A stretch of 23,301 bases of DNA. It comes from Chrysochromulina tobinii (taxonomy: Eukaryota; Haptophyta; Prymnesiales; Chrysochromulinaceae). Shown piece after piece: positions 1 through 7,802 of this stretch (its first letter is position 1; every line of letters begins with the position of its first letter). Where the stretch lies: assembly GCA_001275005.1 (NCBI GenBank), contig JWZX01002185.1:1-23301 (forward strand). Direction: 5' to 3'. Under the pieces are notes generated by a model, which was given only the letters and a program-made list of their open reading frames with translations, was not told the DNA's origin and ran no database searches. Made by a program: the position numbers and the translations under genes.

Positions 1-197
1 CACCTGATGTGCTCTCCCCAAGGGACTGAGCTCGAGCTGGAATATACCTAGAATAAACCTGCATGTGCCGATGGTGTGCGCCGTCTATCGAGCGCTTCCC
101 ACGCTGGGATGGCGCCAAATGCGCGCCGTCTTCCCGGGGCATGTGGCGGCTCTTGCTATGGTGTTGCTCGGAGGAGGCTTGGGAACCTCCAACTCTG

Positions 198-257
198 GGC
201 TACGCTCTCGTCGGCTACGCTCTCGTCGGCTACGCTCTCGTCGGCTACGCTCTCGAT
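198..257. repeat. 15-bp tandem minirepeat at the edge of satellite array 1
   Basis: Four consecutive copies of GGCTACGCTCTCGTC, the last ending in GATC. This 15-mer is part of the 129-bp satellite unit, so the minirepeat is a local amplification of a piece of the satellite at the array edge. The first 197 bases before it show no gene I can support. Confidence 0.9.
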
Positions 258-953
258 CTATGCTGCTGCTCTCGCTCTCTCGGAAGCATGAGCCGCACAG
301 GCCGCTCGCTGCTCGGCGTGCGCACCGCTGATCGCCCTGTCGGGTGTGACGCTCGCCGCCGCGGCTGCGTCTGCTACGCTCTCGATCTAAGCTGCTGCTC
401 TCGCTCTCTCGGAAGCTTGAGCGGCACAGGCCGCTCGCTGCTCGGCGCGCGCACCGCTGATCGCCCTGTCGGGTGTGACGCTCGCCGCCGCAGCTGCGTC
501 GGCTACGTTCTTGATCTGAGCTGCTGCTCTGGCTCTTTCGGAAGCATGAGCAGCACAGGCCGCTCGCTGCTCGGCGCGCGCACAGCTGATCGCCCTGTCG
601 GGTGTGACGCTCGCCGCCGCAGCTGTGTCGGCTATGCTCTCGATCTATGCTGCTGCTCTCGCTCTCTCGGAAGCTTGAGCGTCACAGGCCGCTCGCTGCT
701 CGGCGCGCGCACCGCTGATCGCCCTGTCGGGTGTGACGCTCGCCGCCGTGGCTGCGTCGCGTACGCTTAGGATCTTACATGCCGCTCTAGCTCTCTCGGA
801 AGCTTGAGTGGCACAGGCCGCTCGCTGTACGCTCGCTGCTCGGCGCGCGCACCGCTGATCGCCCTGTCGGGTGTGACGCTCGCCGCCGCAGTTGCGTCGG
901 CTACGTTCTCGATCCGATATGCTGCTCTCGCTCTCTTGGAAGCTTGAGTGGCA
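198..953. repeat. 129-bp satellite, array 1 (about 5.5 units)
   Basis: The marker GGAAGC(T/A)TGAG recurs at 282, 411, 540, 669, 798 and 938. Four intervals are exactly 129 bp; the last is 140 bp because of an 11-bp insertion of unit-derived sequence near 829. The unit carries a conserved GGTGTGACGCTCGCCGCC block, a perfect palindrome CGCAGCTGCG in most copies, and usually a HindIII site (AAGCTT) at the marker. 129 is divisible by three, so several frames stay open for many units. Stops and frame changes occur between copies and nothing outside the repeat extends a protein, so I treat it as non-coding. Confidence 0.95.
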
Positions 954-1184
954 CAGCCTGCGGTCAGCCTGAACCAGGGCTTCGTGCTCTTCCTCCTTTA
1001 TCTTCTGCTGCTCCTCGTGCCGTGGATATCCTCTACTGGATCTGGAGGGATCCTAGGGCCGCGGTGCGTCTAGCTCGCCTTCTCTCAGAAGGCTTCATTC
1101 CGGGCGTGGGTCTCCCCCGCGGGAACCTTCGCGAGTCGTCGGCTGGACTAGCCGAGGACGGCTCAGGGGCGGGGCCGCCTGCCC

Positions 1185-1512
1185 CTCGAGCCTCATCCCC
1201 TGCAGGGCAACGCAGGGGGTGCTCAACGTCTATCTTGCCGCAATGTGTATCGCCAGCTCGATCGACGAGCTCGACGAGCTGGCGACGGCCCAGGCGCGGA
1301 CGCGCCTCGAGCTCGCTGCAGCCCGGGAGCGGACGTGTCGCGGGTCGCCGGTCGCGTACACGCAGCTCGAGCCGCATCCCCTGCAGGGCAGCGCAGGGGG
1401 TGCTCAACGTCTATCTTGCTGCAATGTGGCACAGGCAACGGTACAGGCGACGGCCCAGGCGCGGACGCGCCTCGAGCTCGCTGCAGCCCGGGAGCGGACG
1501 TGTCGCGGGCTG
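1185..1512. repeat. Tandem duplication, about 165-181 bp
   Basis: The block with CTGCAGGGCA, GCAGGGGGTGCTCAACGTC and CTATCTTGC occurs near 1200 and again near 1381. The block starting GCGACGGCCCAGGCGCGGAC and ending in GTGTCGCGGG occurs near 1282 and 1447. The two halves differ in spacing by 16 bp because of an indel, so this is an old, partly eroded duplication. Confidence 0.85.
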
Positions 1513-1960
1513 CGACCCCCGTGGGTCGCGTACACGCAGCTTGATTCCTCTCGATTCTTTCTCGGGTGACCCCCGTGGGCCCGTCGGTGGGCTCTGCGCC
1601 TGCTGGCTCATCACCTCAGCTTGGCGACTCGCGTCGAGTAACGCGCGCCCGTGGAGGTGGTGAGCCCGAGGAGGATGGTGTGCCGCCGCGCACCAGAGCG
1701 TAACATGCGGGTGGCTCCTGCCGTCGCCTGCGCTCTCGCCGCCTCAGGGCCGGGAAGCGCAGGGCTCTGCGAACGATCCGGCTCCAATGCCCTCTCGCAC
1801 TCTGGGGCGCCATGGATACATGGGCACGGAAGAGAGGCGTAGCGAAGCGGCGCTTCGGCCTCTCGTCGTTCACGATGTTGATCACGGTGATTGCGATGTT
1901 GCGAGAGCTGATTTGACTTGATCTGATTTGATCACTGATCTGATTTCAGAGTTGTGATTT

Positions 1961-2062
1961 GAAAGCCCTGCGATCCTGACGCGGGTAACCCGTCTGCGAG
2001 ACGCAGGCAGCGAAAGCCCTGCAATCCTGACGCGGGTAACCCGTCGGTGAGACGCAGGCAAC
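1961..2062. repeat. 51-bp tandem duplication
   Basis: GAAAGCCCTGCGATCCTGAC begins at 1961 and recurs with one change at 2012, each followed by GCGGGTAACCCGTC and GAGACGCAGGCA. Further AAGCCCTGC copies near 2109 and 2129 suggest more decayed units downstream. Inside each unit, CGGGTAACCCG is a short inverted repeat. Confidence 0.9.
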
Positions 2063-2165
2063 CGAGGCGACCTGCCCGCGGGCTCTGCCCGCGAGCCTGG
2101 TCCCTCAACAAGCCCTGCAACAGGCACAAGCCCTGCGATTTGCCCAGCACAGGCATCCCGCCAAA

Positions 2166-5100
2166 GCGAGCTGCGTTGACTACGCTCTCGATCGGGGCTG
2201 CTGCTCTCGCTCTCTCGAAAGCTTGAGCGGCACATGCCGCTCGCTGCTCGGCGCGCGCACCGCTGATCGCCCTGTCGGGTGTGACGCTCGCCGCCGCGGC
2301 TGCGTCAGCTACGCTCTCGATCTATGCTGCTGCTCTCGCTCTCTCGGAAGCTTGAGTGGCACAGGCCGCTCGCTGCTCAGCGCGCGCACCGCTGATCGCC
2401 CTGTCGGGTGTGACGCTCGCCGCCGCAGCTGCGTCGGCTACGCTCTTGATCTGAGCTGCTGCTCTTGCGCTCTCTGAAGCTTGAGCGGCACATGCCGCTC
2501 GCTGCTCGGCGCGCGCACCGCTGATCGCCCTGTCGGGTGTGACGCTCGCCGCCGCAGCTGCGTCGGCTACGATCTCGATCTATGCTGCTGCTCTTGCTCT
2601 CTCGGAAGCATGAGTGGCACAGGCCGCTCGCTGCTCGGCGCGCGAACCGCTGATCGCCCTGTCGGGTGTGACGCTCGCCGCCGCAGCTGCGTCGGCTACG
2701 CTCTCGATCTATGCTGCTGCTCTCGCTCTCTCGGAAGCTTGAGTGGCACAGGCCGCTCTCTTCTCGGCGCGCGCACCGCTGATCGCCCTGTAGGGTGTGA
2801 CGCTCGCCGCCGCAGCTTCGTCGGCTACACTCTCGATCTATGCAGCTGCTCTCGCACTCTCTGAAGCTTGAGTGGCACAGGCCGCTCGCTGCTCGGCGCG
2901 CGCGCCAATGATCGCCCTGTCGGGTGTGACGCTCGCCGCCACAGCTGCGTCAGCTACGCTCTCGATCTATGCTTCTGCTCTCGCTCTCTCGGAAGCTTGA
3001 ATGGCACAGGCCGCTCGCTGCTCAGCGCGCGCACCGATCATCGCCCTGTCGGGTGTGACGCTCGCCGCCGCAGCTGCGTCGGCTACGCTCTCGATCTATG
3101 CAGCTGCTCTTGCTCTCTCGGAAGCTTGAGTGGCACAGGCCGCTCGCTGCTCGGCGCGCGCGCCGATGATCGCCCTGTCGGGTGTGACGCTCGCCGCCAC
3201 AGCTGCGTCAGCTACGCTCTGTGGATCTATGCTGCTGCTCTCGCTCTAGCTGCGTTGACTACGCTCTCGATCGGGGCTGCTGCTCTCGCTCTCTCGAAAG
3301 CTTGAGCGGCACATGCCGCTCGCTGCTCAGCGCGCGCACCGCTGATCGCCCTGTCGGGTGTGACGCTCGCCGCCGCGGCTGCGTCAGCTACGCTCTCGAT
3401 CTATGCTGCTGCTCTCGCTCTCTCGGAAGCTTGAGTGGCACAGGCCGCTCGCTGCTCAGCGCTTGCACCGCTGATCGCCCTGTCGGGTGTGACGCTCGCC
3501 GCCGCAGCTGCGACGGCTACGCTCTTGATCTGAGCTGCCGCTCTCGCTCTCTCTGAAGCTTGAGCGGCACAGGCCGCTCGCTGCTCGGCGCGCGCACCGC
3601 TGATAGCCCTGTCGGGCGTGACACTCGCCGCCGCAGCTGCGTCGGCTACGCTCTCGATCTATGCTGCTGCTCTCGCTCTCTCGGAAGCTTGAGTGGCACA
3701 GGCCGCTCGCTGCTCGGCGCGCGCACCGCTGATCGCCCTGTCGGGCGTGACGCTCGCCGCCGCAGCTGCGACGTCTACGATCTCGATCTATGCTGCTGCT
3801 CTGGCTCTCTCGGAAGCTTGAGTGGCACAGGCCGCTCTCTTCTCGGCGCGCGCACCGCTGATCGCCCTGTCGGGTGTGACGCTCGCCGCCACAGCTGCGT
3901 CGGCTACGCTCTCGATCTATGCTGCTGCTCTCGCTCTCTCGGAAGCTTGAGTGGCACAGGCCGCTCGCTGCCCAGCGCGCGCACCGCTGATCGCCCTGTC
4001 GGGTGTGACGCTCGCACTACAGCTGCGTCAGCTACGCTCTCGATCTATGCTGCTGCTTTCGCTCTCTCGGAAGCTTGAGCAGTAAAGGTCGCTCTCTTCT
4101 CGGCGCGCGCACCGATCATCGCCCTGTCGGGTGTGACGCTCGCCGCCGCAGCGGCGTCGGCTACGCTCTCGATCTATGCAGCTGCTCTCGCTCTCTTGGA
4201 AGCTTGAGTGGCACAGGCCGCTCTCTTCTCGGCGCGCGCACCGCTGATCGCCCTGTCGGGTGTGACGCTCGCCGCCGCAGCTGCGACGTCTACGATCTCG
4301 ATCTATGCTGCTGCTCTCGCTCTCTCGGAAGCTTGAATGGCACAGGCCGCTCGCTGCTCGGCGCGCGCACCGCTGATCGCCCTGTCGGGCGTGACGCTCG
4401 CCGCCGCAGCTGCGACGTCTACGATCTCGATCTATGCTGCTGCTCTGGCTCTCTCGGAAGCTTGAGTGGCACAGGCCGCTCTCTTCTCGGCGCGCGCACC
4501 GCTGATCGCCCTGTCGGGTGTGACGCTCGCCGCCACAGCTGCGTCGGCTACGCTCTCGATCTATGCTGCTGCTCTCGCTCTCTCGGAAGCTTGAGTGGCA
4601 CAGGCCGCTCGCTGCCCAGCGCGCGCACCGCTGATCGCCCTGTCGGGTGTGACGCTCGCTGCCACAGCTGCGACGGCTACGCTCTCGATCTAGCTGCTGC
4701 TCTCGCTCTCTCGGAAGCATGAGTGGCACAGGCCGCTCGCTGCTCGGCGCGCGCACCGCTGATCGCCCTGTCGGGTGTGACGCTCGCCGCCGCGGCTGCG
4801 TTGGCTACGCTCTCAATCTATGCTGCTGCTCTCGCTCTCTCGAAGCATGAGCGGCACAGGCCGCTCGCTGCCAGCGCGCGCACCGCTGATCGCCCTGTCG
4901 GTTTGTGACGCTCGCCGCCGCAGCTGCGTCGGCTACGCTCTCGATCTGATACGCTGCTCTCGCTCTCTCAGAAGCATGAGTGGCACAGGCCGCTCGCTGC
5001 TTGGCGCGCGCACCGATCATCGCCCTGTCGGGTGTGACGCTCGCCGCCGCGGCTGCGTTGGCTACGCTCTCGATCTATGCAGCTGCTCTCGCTCTCTCGA

Positions 5101-5396
5101 AGCATGAGCAGCACAGGCCGCTCGCTGCCGGCGCGCGCACCGCTGATCGCCCTGTCGGGTGTGACGCTCGCCGCCACAGCTGCGTCGGCTACGCTCTCGA
5201 TCTGATATGCTGCTCTCGCTCTCTCAGAAGCATGAACGGCACAGGCCGCTCGCTGCTCGGCGCGCGCACCGCTGATCGCCCTGTCGGGTGTGACGCTCGC
5301 CGCCGCGGCTGCGACGGCCACGCTCTCGATCTGATATGCCGCTCTCGCTCTCTCGCTCTTTCGGAAGCTTGAGTGGCACAGGCCGCTCGCTGCTCG
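2166..5396. repeat. 129-bp satellite, array 2 (about 25 units)
   Basis: Unit boundaries fall at 2217, 2346, 2475, 2604, 2733, 2862, 2991, 3120, 3296, 3425, 3554, 3683, 3812, 3941, 4069, 4198, 4327, 4456, 4585, 4713, 4842, 4971, 5099, 5227 and 5364. Spacing is 129 bp with occasional 128 bp. A 176-bp step at 3120-3296 contains a partial extra unit, and a 137-bp step at the end contains an 8-bp CTCTCGCT expansion. The array ends abruptly at about 5396. Single-base deletions (near 4016, 4692, 4841, 5098) and TGA in variants reading TCTCTGAAGC break every long frame, which argues against a repetitive protein gene. Confidence 0.95.
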
Positions 5397-5929
5397 GCCC
5401 GTTAGCGAGATGCCGGCAACGATAGCCCTGCACGAGGGCGAGCTGCTGCACCTCGTCTTCAAATGGCAGGCTTGGACTACACCAGCTGCCTACAAACACC
5501 CACCCACCCACCCATGGGGGGATTCAAACCAGTGACTGCACGACACCGCCCGACCACCTTAACCTCCGTCCTAACCGCCGTCTCTCGGCACCTCACACTC
5601 AGGGACTCAGAGCTCGGCCTCACAAGGCCAGCTCTCGGGGCTGATTATTACTTAACATCCCTAACAAGTGTGATGCACAGAGAAGACCAAGGAATTGCCC
5701 TGACGGTCGCGTGAATAGGCCGACGTGACTAGACATTTGCGTGAACGTTAACACGACAGACGCGACAACCGGTGCCATGGCACAATTACAGCCCGCTCAT
5801 GCGTGATGAATTCGCTTTCCTTTTTTGGACAAACTGTAAACTTTGGAATCCTTCGGTCTGCAGGCCTATTCCTCACTCCGCTATCATACTCCGCGACCCT
5901 CGCCGCGTACTACATAGAGCTCGAACAGG
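5397..5929. other. Intergenic stretch containing a SINE-like element
   Basis: Unique sequence between the satellite edge and the next gene. The SINE-like element on the minus strand takes up its first part; the rest shows no supported coding region. AT content rises toward 5640-5900, which fits a promoter for the gene starting at 5930, but no specific element is convincing. Confidence 0.5.
5461..5580 (-). mobile_element. tRNA-derived SINE-like element (Pol III A and B boxes)
   Basis: Read on the minus strand, GGACGGAGGTTAAGGTGGTC (5571-5552) resembles the D-arm/A-box of class II (Ser/Leu-type) tRNAs. About 22 nt later GGTTTGAATCC (5530-5520) matches the B-box consensus GGTTCGANTCC with one mismatch. 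The arms do not fold into a full tRNA: no acceptor stem, and a poor T-stem. A GGGT repeat follows the B-box. This is the layout of a tRNA-derived SINE head with a simple tail. Element limits are estimates; no target-site duplication was found. Confidence 0.4.
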
Positions 5930-6532
5930 ATGAAACAGGACGCCCGCTACTTGGAGCCCATCAGGCCCGTTCCCGACAAGGTCTGGGATCGTATGCTGGA
6001 GAGCGAGCCGAAGCTGAGCAAGTTTGCCCTTGAAGCCAAGTTGGACCACTTGTCACCACGCTACCAATACTTGCTTCACAGGAGGACGATCACACAGCTG
6101 GGCGTGCGCTCAGTCGTGGAGGTACCCACCCAAGTGTTTGCGACAGTGGCGGACCGCTACTATGACGCGTCGCGGTGGCCACAACGGATCGGCGCTGGCA
6201 CCAGTTGGGTCCCAGGTCCATTCGAGGTCCCAAGGGAGCTGCTGGCACCTCCTGTTAAGCGGTGGCCGCCAGTGACCATCGGACCCACCGCCCAGACGAG
6301 CCGAGAGTCTACGCAGCAGCAGCAGCAGAGGGCGTCGGCGGCAACACGTCAGCCCGTGGCCGATGAGGTGCTTCGGTCGTTGCCTCCGATAGCACACAAG
6401 TATTCGCCCACCTCAATCAACGAGGGGGGGCCTTGGCGTCAAGTTCCTCCGAACTCACCATCCACGCCGCGAAGAGGCAAAGAGTTAGGCAGTGGCAAAA
6501 GCACTGTGTCGCCTCGTCCGCCGCTCGCCTAA
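5930..6532 (+). CDS. Hypothetical protein, 200 residues
   Basis: I do not recognise this family. The ATG is the first in frame after a TAG at 5915, and the frame runs to TAA without an intron. Residues 1-100 look like ordinary folded protein: charged and aliphatic residues are mixed, with a helical stretch near 15-50 and a Pro/Trp-containing segment near 85-110. The second half is Pro/Ser/Thr-rich and probably disordered, with a five-Gln run encoded by CAG repeats near residue 130. No signal peptide, membrane segment or known catalytic motif is visible. It stands alone between repeats and a homeodomain gene on the other strand. The balanced composition of the first half supports a real gene; an upstream exon is possible. 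Confidence 0.55.
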   Translation: MKQDARYLEPIRPVPDKVWDRMLESEPKLSKFALEAKLDHLSPRYQYLLHRRTITQLGVRSVVEVPTQVFATVADRYYDASRWPQRIGAGTSWVPGPFEVPRELLAPPVKRWPPVTIGPTAQTSRESTQQQQQRASAATRQPVADEVLRSLPPIAHKYSPTSINEGGPWRQVPPNSPSTPRRGKELGSGKSTVSPRPPLA

Positions 6533-7802
6533 AACTACGTGTTACACCTTCGACCGGACTGAGAAATGCGAGCAGGGGTGTCGATGTGTCAAACTGGGCT
6601 GCCAGTGACAGTGCATCTGTATGCCGGTCATATTACATATACCGGTAACCCGAGGTGTCTCGGCCTGTGTAGCATATGGATAGATGGGCACGGTACCATA
6701 CAGCTGTGAACGAGCTTGTCTATCGCAACCAGTCCGAACCAGTCAACCTATAGGCACCTAAGCTGTACCCTCGCGCCGCACCGGCCACCGCGCGACGCGC
6801 CCCTACCGCCCCGCCGTCATGCCCGCCGTCCTCAATGCGCTTTTAATTTCCCGCGCTCATACGTCATAGTCGCGATTTTCGGGTAACCTTCCGATACATC
6901 GGACGTTCCCGGGAGACAGTCCGTGTACGACGCTCTCAGGTCAGGCGCGAGGCGGCAGAGCGGAGCAGAGTTTAGTGAGTTTACGCTTGAGCGGGCTGCG
7001 CAAACCCCACCGACGACGCGACGACGTTCCGCGCGTGGCCCCTGGCCGACGCCGGTAGGCCGGTTCGCCCGTGGGGTCGCGCGTCGCGAAAACCCGAGCG
7101 TCCCGAGGCCGAGCAGATCGCCGAGAGGCGCGGGAACCTGCCCGACGCGAGGAACCGCAAACCGAAACACGGCCCTCGTGCCTCGGCCGGGGTCAATTTA
7201 GATACGTCGCGGCGGTACTCACGGGCCCGGCGGCGAACGCAAGCGGCCAGCGCCCGCCCGGCACAGTGTTCAAAGCCTATGTGCTATGAGGTAATAAATG
7301 GTAATTATTTACCTGAGTAGATCGACCTTCGACGGAAAGTGAACGGAAGATCTGAACACTGAAGCGGAAGGGGTGCTAAGGGTCCCCCTAGGTCAAAAAC
7401 ATGGTCAAAAAAGTGCGCCCGGCCCGCTGCCCGGCGCGCGGCGCAGCACGGTCACGTAGTATCACTCAGCGTACTCAGGTACGGTGTCGATCGCGCTAGG
7501 TACGTCTCCAACAGCCAACGTATGTACGACCAGGCGCACGGCAGCGGGCCCGGCCAAAAATACACAGAGTGGAGCGACCAGGTGACGCAGCAGGGCCACG
7601 AGCCAGCGCGAACGCGGCCAGCTTCCAACTGCCAACACACTTTGACGCGACGATTTGCTATTGCGCAGGACACGTGTACGGGCATCCAGAGCGCATGCGC
7701 GCGTTTGAGCAAGCGCGCGCGGGGGGGGCGGGGCAGGGACGCGCGCGCGCGCGTCCGAAGGAGTTGCGCAAAACATCGCTGCGCCCAAATACGCGAAGCC
7801 AC
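6533..7802. other. Gene-poor, CpG-rich intergenic region
   Basis: No supported gene. 6780-7260 is very CpG-rich with arginine-rich chance frames on both strands. 7291-7314 is an imperfect inverted repeat (GGTAATAA then TTATTTACC). GGTCAAAAA is repeated near 7391 and 7403. 7735-7752 is a GCGC run. The part next to 7802 is probably 3' untranslated sequence of the homeodomain gene or, less likely, an alternative terminal exon of it. Confidence 0.5.

Larger units (their letters stand above)
954..2165. other. Spacer between the satellite arrays, no supported gene
   Basis: Unique sequence relative to the 129-bp unit. It holds a roughly 180-bp imperfect tandem duplication (about 1185-1512), a TGATTTGA-rich patch near 1905-1955 and a 51-bp tandem duplication near 1961-2062. 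Open frames across it follow the duplications and do not resemble a protein family. A single Pol II gene cannot be excluded, but no start, splice or domain evidence supports one. Confidence 0.6.

Noticed and set aside
944-1663. 239-residue + strand frame across the spacer
   Set aside because: It follows the internal duplication, has no recognisable domain and is matched by equally long frames on the other strand.
63-5372. Many long Cys/Arg- or Ser/Arg-rich open frames on both strands of the satellite, up to about 240 residues
   Set aside because: They exist because the unit is 129 bp (3 x 43). Frames shift at 128-bp units, stop at TGA variants, are open on both strands at once and have no non-repeat ends.
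2166-5396. Possible CRISPR-like array
   Set aside because: There are no short conserved repeats separated by unique spacers; the whole 129-bp unit is conserved, and the genome is eukaryotic.
5461-5580. Intact tRNA gene
   Set aside because: A- and B-box-like blocks are present but no acceptor stem or anticodon arm can be formed.
6832-7201. Arg-rich open frames on both strands
   Set aside because: The area is CpG-rich with equal coding-looking frames on both strands, no domain and no repeat of composition seen in real genes here.
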